A DNA stretch of 64,000 nucleotides, from assembly GCA_016721315.1 (NCBI GenBank), contig JADKIL010000021.1, positions 124,001 to 188,000 of the forward strand, read 5' to 3'. Below, piece after piece: positions 7,922 through 16,854 of this stretch; position 1 is the stretch's first letter, and each line of letters starts with the position of its first letter. The translations under genes and the position numbers were made by a program. The notes beneath the pieces are model-generated. The model ran no database searches. It saw only the letters and a list, made by a program, of their open reading frames with translations, and was not told where the DNA came from. Source of the DNA: Candidatus Villigracilis vicinus (lineage in GTDB: Bacteria; Chloroflexota; Anaerolineae; Anaerolineales; Villigracilaceae).

Positions 7922-9064
7922 ATGGCTATAACATTTCTTAAACCCAAAGCAGAAACGAGCAGCGCGGATAACCATCCAATGATCGATATCCGCAGCGTGA
8001 ACAAATTCTATAAAACCGCCATTGGTGATTATCACGCCCTTAGTGATGTAGACCTGCAAATTCATGCAGGGGAATTCGTCAGTATTATCGGCAAGTCAGG
8101 CAGCGGCAAAACCACGTTGCTCAATATGATCACCGGCATCGACCGTCCTTCGAATGGTGAAGTATGGGTCAATGGAACCGGCGTACACGGTTTGAACGAA
8201 AACCAAATGGCACGCTGGCGCGGAAAAAACCTCGGGGTTGTCTTCCAGTTCTTTCAGCTGTTGCCGATGATCTCCGTCATCGAAAACGTCATGCTGCCGA
8301 TGGATTTCTGCCGCATGTACACCCCATCTGAACGCCGCCAGCGCGCCATGGACCTGTTGGAACTTGTAGAGCTGGCGGAACATGCAAATAAACTCCCCAC
8401 GGCGCTTTCCGGCGGTCAACAGCAACGTGTTGCGATCGCGCGCGCCCTTGCCAACGACCCACCCGTCATCATTGCCGATGAACCCACTGGGAACCTGGAT
8501 TCAAAAACAGCGGAGTCTGTCTTTGCATTGTTCAACAACCTTGTCGATAAAGGCAAGACCATCATCATCGTTACACACGACAGCGCCATGGCAAAACGCA
8601 CCCATCGCACAGCCCTCATTGCCGATGGCGAGATCGTCAATGAATATGTGGCAAAAGCCATGCCAACACTTTCGCACACTCAACTCTTGCAGGCAACTAA
8701 ATCGGCAAAGGCACTAAATTTCGAACCTGGAGCCATGATCCTTTCGGAAGGCACGAATGCGGATGCGTTCTTCATCGTCTCGCATGGGACAGTGGAGGTC
8801 ATCCTGCCGCGCCCTAATCAATCGGATGTGATCGCGCTTCAACTCGGACCCGGAAAAGTGTTCGGCGAAATGGAATTCTTTCATGAGAAAAAACATCGCG
8901 CCTCCATCCGTGCCTCCGAAGCGGGTCCTGTGGAAGTGTTAGCCATCGGGTACGACAAGCTCGCAGAATTGCTGGAGCAGTCCGACGTTACGCGTGAAGC
9001 GCTGAAAGAAATGGCTGGCAAACATAATGGGGAGAATTTATCGTGGCGGGGAGTCTCGTCATGA
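7922..9064 (+). CDS. ABC transporter ATPase fused to a cyclic-nucleotide-binding domain
   Basis: A LolD/MacB-type ATPase occupies residues 20-245: Walker A GKSGSGKT (57-64), signature LSGGQ (163-167), Walker B with catalytic Glu IIADEP (183-188), and the switch His in VTHD. It is followed directly by a cyclic-nucleotide-binding fold (about 255-365) with the phosphate-binding-cassette-like FGEMEFF (314-320) and an Arg in HRASIR. Normal ATPases of this class stop near residue 230, so the extra domain is a true fusion. It may gate transport by a cyclic nucleotide or act as a protein-interaction module. The stop overlaps the next ATG (ATGA at 9061-9064), so translation is coupled to the permease. 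Confidence 0.9.
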   Translation: MAITFLKPKAETSSADNHPMIDIRSVNKFYKTAIGDYHALSDVDLQIHAGEFVSIIGKSGSGKTTLLNMITGIDRPSNGEVWVNGTGVHGLNENQMARWRGKNLGVVFQFFQLLPMISVIENVMLPMDFCRMYTPSERRQRAMDLLELVELAEHANKLPTALSGGQQQRVAIARALANDPPVIIADEPTGNLDSKTAESVFALFNNLVDKGKTIIIVTHDSAMAKRTHRTALIADGEIVNEYVAKAMPTLSHTQLLQATKSAKALNFEPGAMILSEGTNADAFFIVSHGTVEVILPRPNQSDVIALQLGPGKVFGEMEFFHEKKHRASIRASEAGPVEVLAIGYDKLAELLEQSDVTREALKEMAGKHNGENLSWRGVSS

Positions 9065-11454
9065 TCAGCAGTCGTTGGAAAAAAGTCTGGTCTGACTTTT
9101 GGAGCAACCGCGGGCGGACGTTATTAACGATTGTCACGATTGCGGTGGGCACTTTTGCCGTCGGATTCAATAGCAACCTCGGCTTGTACATGAATGAGAG
9201 TATGGATGGTGACTATCTCTCTGCCAATCCCTCTGAAGCGGAAGTGTACGCCTCAGACCTGGATGATGCGAGTGTCAAGATGGCGCGTGAAATACCCGGC
9301 GTGGAAGCCGTGGAGGGCACATCCAGTGTAAGCGCACGCATCGTCCACACAGATGGGACCATGGTGCAGATCATCTTCATTGCAGCAGAAGACCCGGCAG
9401 ACCTGACCTTGAATTACCTCAAGCCTGCTCCCGACGATCTCAGCATTCCGGTTTACGGGGATAAGGAAACCATCATCGACCTGAGCGCTGTCTCGCTCGG
9501 GTACGAACCTGGCGATTTGATCCTTGTAGAGCTGGGCGATGGTAAGCAGCGCGAAGTGAAATTGGCTGGCTATATGCACGCAGTAACGGGTATTCCATAC
9601 AACCTTGCACAACAAGTTTATGCGTACGTGACACCCGACACGCTTGAATGGCTGGGAGGCACCACAGACGGTTACGACCGGCTTTCCATCAGCGTAGCTG
9701 AAAAGCAGACCGATGCTGAGCATGTGACTGCGGTAGCCCAGGCAGTGGCAGATAAACTGGAACGTGCCGGTTCAACGGTATTCTTTGTCAGCGTTTATCA
9801 ACCGGGTCATCATTTTGCCTATAGCATTACACAAGGCGTATTCTTTGTCCTTGGGATACTCGGCTATCTAACCGTACTTCTTAGCGGATTCCTGATCGTC
9901 AATACCATCACGGCGTTGATGACCCAACAAACCCGACAGATCGGTATCATGAAAGCAACTGGCGGTAGCGGTGTACAGATCTTTTTTATGTATATGACGC
10001 TGATCGTTGCCTTTGGTATCGGCGCTCTTCTCCTTGCAGTGCCATTGGCAAATGCAGCCGCAACAAACATCGGCGGAGGTATGGCAACTTGGTTAAACTT
10101 CTTTGCTGCTCCCTACAAAGGCTATGGCACGACGATTATTCAGCAGGTACTTGTAGCCATTGTGATTCCGCTTCTGGCTGCGCTGCTACCGATCTACAAC
10201 AGTGTACGCATCACTGTGCGCGAGGCGCTTAGCGATTACGGCTTGGGCGGGAACGCCAAAGCAAAAGAAGAGACAACCCATCAGAACTCGGTTTTGATCC
10301 CGCGCCCGATCCGTATTTCCTTGCGCAACACGTTCCGGCGCAAGACCCGCCTCGGATTGACATTGTTCACCCTGGTGTTGGGCGGCGCGGTATTCATTGC
10401 GGTATACAACCTTTGGGCTTCTTTCGACAAGACCATTGAAGATATACAAGGTTATTTTCTGGCAGACATCAATATTTCTTTTGACCGCGGTTATCGCTTT
10501 GATAAAGTGGCAAGCATCGCGCAAAGCATCCCTGGCGTGGTGAGCGCCGAAGGCTGGCTGGAATATACCGGCACGGTCGAAATGAACGACGATGATGCCG
10601 GAACGCAGATCTTGTTTGTTGCGCCGCCTTCGACCTCGATCCTGATCGACCCCATCATTACATCAGGTCGCTGGCTGGAACAGGGTGACGAAAACGCCAT
10701 TGTGATCGGCAATCACCTGTTACAAGTGTATCCCGATCTAAAAGTCGGCGACTCGTTAACCATTGACATTGACGGCAAAAAAACAGAGTGGACTATCGTT
10801 GGTACCTACAGCATCACTGGCAATGTCAGTCCTCCGCTGTTGTATGTCAACTATGAATACTTGAGCGTACTGGTCGGCGAGCCGGAAATGGCATATTCAC
10901 TGCGTATCATTACTGACCCGCACGACTCTGCCACCCAGGGACGCATCAACGATCAGATCCAGGAAGCATTCAAGCAACGCGGCATTCAGATCCAATCCAC
11001 GCAATTGGGCGCAGATTTCATCCGCGATCAAAAAGCACAGACGGATATCCTCGTTTATTTTATGCTGGTCATGGCAACCTTGATCGCCATCGTTGGCGGG
11101 CTGGGGCTGATGGGAACGATGAGCATCAACGTCCTCGAACGTACTCGCGAGATCGGCGTCATGCGCGCCATTGGCGCCAGCAACGGCGACATTCAAGCGA
11201 TCGTCATTACCGAAGGTATGGTCATTGGACTGCTGAGTTGGGCGATCAGCATTCTGATCTCCGTTCCCATCACGAACGTGCTTTGTTACGGCGTTGGCAT
11301 GGCGATCCTGACCGCCCCCATGCCCGTCGTCTACGGCGCGACGGGTGTCATCGCCTGGCTGATCTTCACCATCGTGCTGGGTACGCTTGCCAGCGCCCTG
11401 CCCGCACGGCGCGCCTCGCGCCTGACAGTAAGAGACACACTGGCATACGAATAA
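9061..11454 (+). CDS. FtsX-like ABC permease with two FtsX domains
   Basis: A 797-residue membrane permease. An N-terminal membrane helix with a large extracytoplasmic domain is followed by three helices (around bases 9820-10220). A second helix plus periplasmic domain and three more helices (11040-11440) follow, ending in the typical ARRASRLTVRDTLAYE. Two MacB-PCD/FtsX units in one chain are typical of the LolCE/YbjP-like large permeases. It works with the ATPase encoded just upstream and the MacA-like lipoprotein. I chose the ATG at 9061 because it overlaps the previous stop and has GGGGAG at 9048-9053; the ATG at 9043 would add six residues before that signal. Confidence 0.88.
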   Translation: MISSRWKKVWSDFWSNRGRTLLTIVTIAVGTFAVGFNSNLGLYMNESMDGDYLSANPSEAEVYASDLDDASVKMAREIPGVEAVEGTSSVSARIVHTDGTMVQIIFIAAEDPADLTLNYLKPAPDDLSIPVYGDKETIIDLSAVSLGYEPGDLILVELGDGKQREVKLAGYMHAVTGIPYNLAQQVYAYVTPDTLEWLGGTTDGYDRLSISVAEKQTDAEHVTAVAQAVADKLERAGSTVFFVSVYQPGHHFAYSITQGVFFVLGILGYLTVLLSGFLIVNTITALMTQQTRQIGIMKATGGSGVQIFFMYMTLIVAFGIGALLLAVPLANAAATNIGGGMATWLNFFAAPYKGYGTTIIQQVLVAIVIPLLAALLPIYNSVRITVREALSDYGLGGNAKAKEETTHQNSVLIPRPIRISLRNTFRRKTRLGLTLFTLVLGGAVFIAVYNLWASFDKTIEDIQGYFLADINISFDRGYRFDKVASIAQSIPGVVSAEGWLEYTGTVEMNDDDAGTQILFVAPPSTSILIDPIITSGRWLEQGDENAIVIGNHLLQVYPDLKVGDSLTIDIDGKKTEWTIVGTYSITGNVSPPLLYVNYEYLSVLVGEPEMAYSLRIITDPHDSATQGRINDQIQEAFKQRGIQIQSTQLGADFIRDQKAQTDILVYFMLVMATLIAIVGGLGLMGTMSINVLERTREIGVMRAIGASNGDIQAIVITEGMVIGLLSWAISILISVPITNVLCYGVGMAILTAPMPVVYGATGVIAWLIFTIVLGTLASALPARRASRLTVRDTLAYE

Positions 11455-11460
11455 ATAAAT

Positions 11461-11503
11461 TCACGCATCACGGATTTAGGGAGGCATTTTCCGTGATGCG
11501 TGA
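11461..11503 (+). terminator. Hairpin after the FtsX-like permease
   Basis: A perfect 14-base stem, 11461-11474 with 11490-11503, starts seven bases after the permease stop. There is no T-run, so it may be a 3'-protecting or factor-dependent element rather than a classic terminator. Confidence 0.55.
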
Positions 11504-11602
11504 TGGCAACACCCCCCTCCCCACAACTTCCACACATTTCCTCCACTCCATCGAAATACCCGCATGGGAGAATAGACTCAAGTTTACAAATTGGAGGTAA
11601 AC

Positions 11603-12079
11603 ATGAAAACTAATAAATGGGTCCGTTGGATCATCACCACTTTACTGACCGTGATCGTTCTGGCAGGCGTCGGGTTTGCGGGCTTCCGCGTTGGCGTGGC
11701 ACAAGGTGCGAACTTAACTGCCGATGGGGCAATGCTTATGTTCCAGCATAGCCGCGGTGGCGACGGCAGCATGATGGACGGTAATTCCAACATGCGTAGT
11801 TCCGGTCATGGGCACAGCTTTAAAGGACAGACATCGGAACAGGGTCACGAATTCGGTGGGCGTAATTCCTCACGTGGTCGTGATGGATTTTCCTTCTTCT
11901 CTCCGTTATTCGGACTGCTCCGACTGGCAGTGCTCGGCGGGCTGGTTTGGCTGGGCTACACCCTTGTCAAGCGCAGCGGCTGGCGGGTGGTTAACGTCAA
12001 TGCAAGCCAGGCAGCCAGCGCAGAACCTGAACCTGTAGAAGCAGACGTGGAAGCCGAAGAGAAAAAAGACGAGGCGTGA
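11603..12079 (+). CDS. Small two-helix membrane protein with Gly/His/Ser-rich loop
   Basis: A 158-residue protein of unknown function. One membrane helix spans residues ~9-31. A polar loop rich in Gly, His, Ser and Met (residues ~45-95) follows, then a second helix at about 100-122. The C-terminus is acidic and ends in repeated Glu/Ala/Asp. The His/Met-rich loop on the outside could bind metal, but no known site is recognisable. The ATG at 11603 has a strong GGAGGT at 11593-11598; the TTG at 11591 lies within that signal. It lies between the exporter and the two-component genes and may be a sensor accessory or a target of them. Confidence 0.75.
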   Translation: MKTNKWVRWIITTLLTVIVLAGVGFAGFRVGVAQGANLTADGAMLMFQHSRGGDGSMMDGNSNMRSSGHGHSFKGQTSEQGHEFGGRNSSRGRDGFSFFSPLFGLLRLAVLGGLVWLGYTLVKRSGWRVVNVNASQAASAEPEPVEADVEAEEKKDEA

Positions 12080-12096
12080 TCCACCTCTGATAATGA

Positions 12097-12138
12097 AAAG
12101 AAGAGCCCCCGCCTGTTATGAGGCGGGGGCTCTTCTTT
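12097..12138 (+). terminator. Rho-independent terminator
   Basis: An 18-base stem, 12097-12114 with 12121-12138, GC-rich in the core with a six-base loop and TTCTTT on the 3' side. It separates the exporter block from the response regulator. Confidence 0.85.
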
Positions 12139-12173
12139 CACGTAACCCCCACAATTTCTTCACAGCATCTATG

Positions 12174-12187
12174 GGATAATCTTATCC
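12174..12187. promoter_or_regulatory. Palindrome abutting the response-regulator start codon
   Basis: GGATAATCTTATCC is a perfect inverted repeat (6-2-6) ending one base before the ATG at 12188. No Shine-Dalgarno is visible. GATAAT could serve as a -10 element of a nearly leaderless transcript, so a protein bound here would control the operon. Autoregulation is inference. Confidence 0.4.
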
Positions 12188-12871
12188 ATGCCGCAAACCA
12201 TCCTTATCGTTGACGATGAAAGACGTATGGTCTCCCTTCTAAAAAGCTATTTAGAGCAGGAGGGCTATCGCGTTGCCACCGCATATAATGGGCGCGAAGC
12301 ATTGGACGTCGCCCGCAAAGAAAACCCCGACCTGGTTGTACTCGACATTATGATGCCCGAGATGAACGGGTATGATTTTATGAACGCCCGCCGTGTCGAA
12401 AGCGATACCCCCATCATCATGTTGACCGCAAAAGTGGAAGATGACGACAAGATCATCGGGCTTGAGCTCGGCGCAGATGATTATGTGACCAAACCTTTCA
12501 AGCCACGTGAACTGATGGCACGCGTCCGCAATGTACTGCGCCGCGCCGGAAAAAATGAACCCAAAGGCAAAGCCTTAAAAGTACTGGATATTACCCTGGA
12601 CCATGAAACACGCGATGTTCAGATCGGTGAACGTCATGCAGATCTAACCCCCTCCGAATTTGACCTGCTCGCTGCACTCATGACCAACCCGGGAAAAGTC
12701 TTCTCACGGCTCGACCTCCTGGATGTCATTCAGGGTGTCCGCTATGAGGGCTACGAGCGCACCATCGATACGCATATCAAAAACCTGCGTGCCAAAGTGG
12801 AAGAAGACCCGCGTAAACCCAACCGCATCGAAACGGTATACGGTGTGGGCTACCGCCTAAGAAAGTCTTAA
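12188..12871 (+). CDS. OmpR-family response regulator
   Basis: A 227-residue two-component regulator. The receiver domain has acidic pocket DD at 9-10, phosphoacceptor Asp53 and Lys102 in TKPF. The C-terminal winged-helix DNA-binding domain contains the expected TPSEFDLLAALMTNPGKVFSR stretch and the terminal YGVGYRL. It is followed 52 bases later by its probable kinase. Targets are unknown; the exporter genes just upstream and the promoter at 14286 are the nearest candidates. Confidence 0.93.
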   Translation: MPQTILIVDDERRMVSLLKSYLEQEGYRVATAYNGREALDVARKENPDLVVLDIMMPEMNGYDFMNARRVESDTPIIMLTAKVEDDDKIIGLELGADDYVTKPFKPRELMARVRNVLRRAGKNEPKGKALKVLDITLDHETRDVQIGERHADLTPSEFDLLAALMTNPGKVFSRLDLLDVIQGVRYEGYERTIDTHIKNLRAKVEEDPRKPNRIETVYGVGYRLRKS

Positions 12872-12923
12872 AACAAAGTCAATAACAGACGTTGACCGTT
12901 CAACGCCAGCATCCATCTCCAAT

Positions 12924-14264
12924 ATGAAACTTTCTACCAAACTCATCCTCGCATTCTTACTGGTCAGCATTTTCAGCACGGGCATTATCGTGTTGTCTTC
13001 CCGTATCCTTGCCAACCGTGAGTTTGAGCGCTTTATGGATGACCGTTATCAAAGCGAACTTGCCGAGGAACTCGCAAGGTATTACCGCAACAATCAAACC
13101 TGGGATGGCGTTGAGAACGAATTCCAACGGTATGGACACGAACCAGATAAGAACAGTGAACCACACCCACTTTATTTTTCCATTTCAGACACACAGGGTA
13201 ACATCATCGTTGCGGGGAACGGTTACACCAAAGGCGAGCCCTGCAATGAAGAAGATCTCGAGAATGGATTCCCTATTCAGGTCGATAACAATACCGTCGG
13301 TGTACTCCTACTTCCCACTTCTCCCAATCAACGCAGCCCGCTCGATTACGAATTCCTGCGCCGCCTTAACGGCTCTATTTTTCTAAGTGCCTTCGCAACA
13401 CTGATTCTGGCGCTTTTCCTTGGTGTGCTGCTCTCTCGCAGCATTTCACGACCCATTCAGGAACTTACCAAAGCCACACACAACATGGCAGATGGAAATC
13501 TCGGTCAGCAAGTGCCGGTACGTTCACGAGATGAGATTGGCGAGTTGACGCAATCCTTCAATAAAATGAGCGCTGACCTTGCACGTTCCTTCAACCTGCG
13601 TAAGCAAATGACCGCCGATATTGCCCATGAACTGCGCACGCCGCTAAGCCTCATCCTTGGGCACGCCGAAGGTGTGAAGGATGGCGTTCTCAAACCAAAT
13701 CGCGAGAATTTCGAGATCATTCGTGAAGAAGCCGAAAGGCTCGAACACCTTGTCAATGACCTGCGCACATTATCGCTTGCGGATGCCGGTGAATTATCCG
13801 TTGATTTCCAATCTGTGGATGTGAACGTCCTCATGAGGGATGTTCACGCTCATTACCTGACCCTATTCAATCAACAACGCATCGCCCTTAATCTCGAAGC
13901 GGCTCCCGGTATTCTGACAGTGAATCTTGACCCTGGGCGCTTCACTCAAGTCCTCAATAATATCCTCGACAACGCCCTACGCCACACCCCCGAAGGCGGA
14001 AGCGTGGAACTGAAAACAAAGCTCACAGAAAAGCGAATCCAGCTTTCCGTTAAAGATAGCGGCGAGGGTGTCACTCCAGAAGAAGCGCAACACCTGTTCG
14101 ATCGTTTCTACCGTGTAGACGCATCCCGCACCCGTGATGATGGCGGCTCTGGCTTGGGGCTTGCCATTGCCAAGTCCATTGTGGAAATGCACAAAGGGCG
14201 CATCTGGGCAGAAGGTGAAAAAGGCAGGGGTTTGCTGGTGATCATTGAATTGCAACAAGCGTAA
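12924..14264 (+). CDS. Membrane sensor histidine kinase (BaeS-like layout)
   Basis: A 446-residue sensor kinase. TM1 spans about 7-27, an extracytoplasmic sensor of ~120 residues follows, then TM2 at ~150-172, HAMP (~166-220), DHp with phosphorylated His235 in ADIAHELRTPLS, and a catalytic domain with the N box (NNILDNALRH), G1 DSGEG and G2 GGSGLGLAIAK. All catalytic boxes are intact. The extracytoplasmic region has no recognisable ligand fold. With the regulator upstream it forms a complete system. Its place beside the MacA/ABC/FtsX genes matches loci in which such kinases sense envelope stress or peptides, which is an inference. Confidence 0.92.
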   Translation: MKLSTKLILAFLLVSIFSTGIIVLSSRILANREFERFMDDRYQSELAEELARYYRNNQTWDGVENEFQRYGHEPDKNSEPHPLYFSISDTQGNIIVAGNGYTKGEPCNEEDLENGFPIQVDNNTVGVLLLPTSPNQRSPLDYEFLRRLNGSIFLSAFATLILALFLGVLLSRSISRPIQELTKATHNMADGNLGQQVPVRSRDEIGELTQSFNKMSADLARSFNLRKQMTADIAHELRTPLSLILGHAEGVKDGVLKPNRENFEIIREEAERLEHLVNDLRTLSLADAGELSVDFQSVDVNVLMRDVHAHYLTLFNQQRIALNLEAAPGILTVNLDPGRFTQVLNNILDNALRHTPEGGSVELKTKLTEKRIQLSVKDSGEGVTPEEAQHLFDRFYRVDASRTRDDGGSGLGLAIAKSIVEMHKGRIWAEGEKGRGLLVIIELQQA

Positions 14265-14285
14265 TCGGCTATTTTTCCCATCTAT

Positions 14286-14314
14286 TTGACAACACCCTCA
14301 CAACCACATACAAT
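14286..14314 (+). promoter_or_regulatory. Strong sigma70-type promoter
   Basis: A perfect TTGACA (14286-14291), a 17-base spacer and TACAAT (14309-14314) upstream of the WD40 gene. The predicted start point is near 14321, about 27 bases before the chosen start codon. Confidence 0.75.
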
Positions 14315-14347
14315 CTCTAAAAAAATAATGTATGTGGAGTGCATATT

Positions 14348-16447
14348 GTGAATGAACAACCAATAGTCGGTAAAAAAACTTCCGTCCGCCTTGAATTCAT
14401 CGTTGGTTGTATTTGGTTTCTTGTGTTGGGGGTGATTGCCGCACTGGTGGCTTCATTGTTCCTCGTCCCTGGGCTCAATCCATTTACACCTCCCCCTCAA
14501 CCAAGTCCGATCATTCCAACAAACACTGTCACGGTTACTTCCACTCGCCCGCCAACCCTTACCCCAAAACCAAGCGCCACAATTCCACCATCTCAAACGC
14601 CTACCCCCACCCCGGCTGCACTTGATCTCAATAACACAAGCCAGATCAAGGAAATTCATAAACTAGGCAAAGGGGTCATTGGGCAGATCGTTTATTCCCC
14701 AGATGGTTCGCTGATTGCAGTGGCATCTTCAACAGGAATCCGGCTTCACAACGCAGAGACACTTGAAATCATTGCCGAATTTGCAACAGATCAGTGGATC
14801 GCCAGTCTGGCGTATTCTCCAGATGGAAAGAGCGTTGCCGCCTGGCTGCCCGATGGTTCGGTCAGTTTATGGGATACGTCCACCAGCGAATTGATCAAGA
14901 CGTTTGCAGCGCCAAGTGAGAATGGCTCGATCCGTGTTACAGCCGATGAGATGCACAACGTCACGTTTTCTCCCGAGGGTCAGCTCCTGATCGCCGGGCA
15001 TGGGGATGGTTCCATTCATATTTGGGATATTGCAAGCGGAGAGCTGCGCACAACCATCAAGGCATCTGAAACATCCATTCAAGGACTTGCCATTTCTGCA
15101 GATGGAAAACTGCTTGCAAGTACCGCAATCCTTGAGGGAGCTGTAAGAATTTGGGATGCCGAGAGCGGCATCTTGATCAAGGAACTGCTTTTTGAAGGTG
15201 CTCCTGCCCTAAACCTGAACTTCTCGCCAGATGGCAGCATCCTTGTTGTATCCGGGGCGGTATTCTCCAAGAAAAAAGACAGCGTCGAATCCTTGGTTAG
15301 CCTTTGGAGCACCCAAGATTGGCAGGAGACCAAAACCATACAAGGCGAGGAAGGCGGCGCAAGTCGGATTATTTTCACGCCGGATGGGAAAAATATAGTT
15401 GCCCGCATTGGTTCGAGTCTTTCCGTTATAGAGATCGAAACCAGTATTGTCACGCATACATTTATTGAGCAGACGGGATATGTACACACGCTTGCCGTTA
15501 CCCCCGCTGGTAACAGCATAGTATCCGGAGCCGATGATGGCACATTGACCATTTGGGATATCGCCAGTCAAACGCGGTTTGTATCCACTCATGAATATAG
15601 TGACAGGATCAACGATATGATCCTCTCGCCTGATGGGAACGTCCTGGTTACCGCCTACGAAAATGGCAATATTTCCATGTGGAATGCCGCCAGTCAGGAA
15701 CTGATCCGCACATTGAACACAGTAGATAGTTCCCCAACCTGCCTTGCCTACTCACCGGATGGAGTTTGGCTTGCCGCCGGCTTTGAAGACAACAGCATTC
15801 ATATTTGGAATTCAGGAGATGGTGTCGAAGCCTTCAAATTGGAAGATCACAGTGGCGACATCAACGATCTTGAATTTTCTTCAAACGGAATGTTTCTCGC
15901 TTCCGGTTCTGAAGATAAAACCATTCGTATCTGGGACATGACAGACGAAGCGAAAATGATCCAGATCATTAAAGATAACAGTGGACAGGTCTTAACCGTG
16001 TCCTTTTCTGCTGATAGTGCATATTTATTAGGCAGCACACAAGAAGGTGAGATCAAACTTTGGGAGACAACCAAATGGAAACAGCTCTATGGGTTGAAAG
16101 AGAACACCTTTACCATCCTCAGCCTGATTTCGCCGGATGGGCAAACCTTCGCCACTGCGGATTTTTCCAAACTTAATGTACGGCGTCTGATCCTGGGAGA
16201 TGTTCTTGTAGAAATGGAAACAGAACAACTGGGTATCGAAAGCCTTGCTTACTCCATCAATGGGGCAATTCTACTCACAGGGGATGCAGAAGGGCTGATC
16301 AAAGTATGGGGATCCGGCAATGGCTTCTCTTACGGAGAATTAAAGGCTCATAACGGGGGTGTGGAACGTATCATCTTTGTCAGTGACGGTAAAACCCTGA
16401 TCACGGGGTCCAGAGATGGAACCGTACGCTTTTGGAACACTAGATAA
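14348..16447 (+). CDS. Membrane-anchored WD40 repeat protein
   Basis: A 699-residue protein with a short cytoplasmic N-terminus, a single membrane helix (~residues 15-43), a Pro/Thr/Ser-rich linker (~45-90) and then about fourteen WD40-type blades reaching the end, enough for two seven-bladed propellers on the outer face. No catalytic domain is present, so it is probably a scaffold or binding protein. The GTG at 14348 is preferred because GGAG (14335-14338) sits nine bases upstream; the GTG at 14339 would abut that signal. It has its own promoter, so it need not belong to the two-component operon. Partner unknown. Confidence 0.85.
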   Translation: MNEQPIVGKKTSVRLEFIVGCIWFLVLGVIAALVASLFLVPGLNPFTPPPQPSPIIPTNTVTVTSTRPPTLTPKPSATIPPSQTPTPTPAALDLNNTSQIKEIHKLGKGVIGQIVYSPDGSLIAVASSTGIRLHNAETLEIIAEFATDQWIASLAYSPDGKSVAAWLPDGSVSLWDTSTSELIKTFAAPSENGSIRVTADEMHNVTFSPEGQLLIAGHGDGSIHIWDIASGELRTTIKASETSIQGLAISADGKLLASTAILEGAVRIWDAESGILIKELLFEGAPALNLNFSPDGSILVVSGAVFSKKKDSVESLVSLWSTQDWQETKTIQGEEGGASRIIFTPDGKNIVARIGSSLSVIEIETSIVTHTFIEQTGYVHTLAVTPAGNSIVSGADDGTLTIWDIASQTRFVSTHEYSDRINDMILSPDGNVLVTAYENGNISMWNAASQELIRTLNTVDSSPTCLAYSPDGVWLAAGFEDNSIHIWNSGDGVEAFKLEDHSGDINDLEFSSNGMFLASGSEDKTIRIWDMTDEAKMIQIIKDNSGQVLTVSFSADSAYLLGSTQEGEIKLWETTKWKQLYGLKENTFTILSLISPDGQTFATADFSKLNVRRLILGDVLVEMETEQLGIESLAYSINGAILLTGDAEGLIKVWGSGNGFSYGELKAHNGGVERIIFVSDGKTLITGSRDGTVRFWNTR

Positions 16448-16493
16448 ACGTTATTGATGCATTTACAAGGGATTAAGGGATTTTATTAAATGA

Positions 16494-16531
16494 AAAGATG
16501 CCTGAAAGATCAATGATCATCAGGCATCTTT
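16494..16531. terminator. Bidirectional hairpin between convergent genes
   Basis: Twelve-base arms AAAGATGCCTGA (16494-16505) and 16520-16531 around a 14-base loop, lying between the WD40 gene (+) and the 101-residue gene (-). A-rich and T-rich flanks suit termination from both sides. Confidence 0.7.
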
Positions 16532-16546
16532 GGTAAGGTGAAAAAA

Positions 16547-16852
16547 TTACGACGTGGTGAGTTTCTTTACCTTCTTCCCAGTCCAGGTAGTGGCATAATA
16601 AATTCCACCTGCAAAGGTCATTAGAACCCCAGCCTTTATCATACCGCCTGGGAAACGAAACCCACCTTCGCCGCGTTCGCCATGCTCTTCACGTTCCGGG
16701 CGGAATTGCTCTCCACCTTCTTGAAATTGTGGGCTTCCTCCCTCAAAAGACTGTACATTTGATGTACCGGCGGCATTCACCCCAACATACATCAGCCCTC
16801 CAATCAGAGTGGCAATGACAACGAGCACGAGAACTCGAAAGAGTGTTTTCAT
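16547..16852 (-). CDS. Small membrane protein with charged Gly/Glu/Arg loop
   Basis: A 101-residue protein of unknown function. A signal-anchor or signal peptide spans residues ~5-28. A hydrophilic loop rich in Glu, Arg, Gly and Phe (~35-68) follows, then a second hydrophobic stretch (~70-90) and a basic tail. The start at 16852 is preceded by GAGGAGG with seven-base spacing. It begins three bases after the DUF4405-like gene ends, so the two are an operon. Its layout is similar to the 11603 gene (helix, polar loop, helix), but sequence similarity is not obvious. Confidence 0.7.
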   Translation of the reverse strand: MKTLFRVLVLVVIATLIGGLMYVGVNAAGTSNVQSFEGGSPQFQEGGEQFRPEREEHGERGEGGFRFPGGMIKAGVLMTFAGGIYYATTWTGKKVKKLTTS

Positions 16853-16854
16853 CT

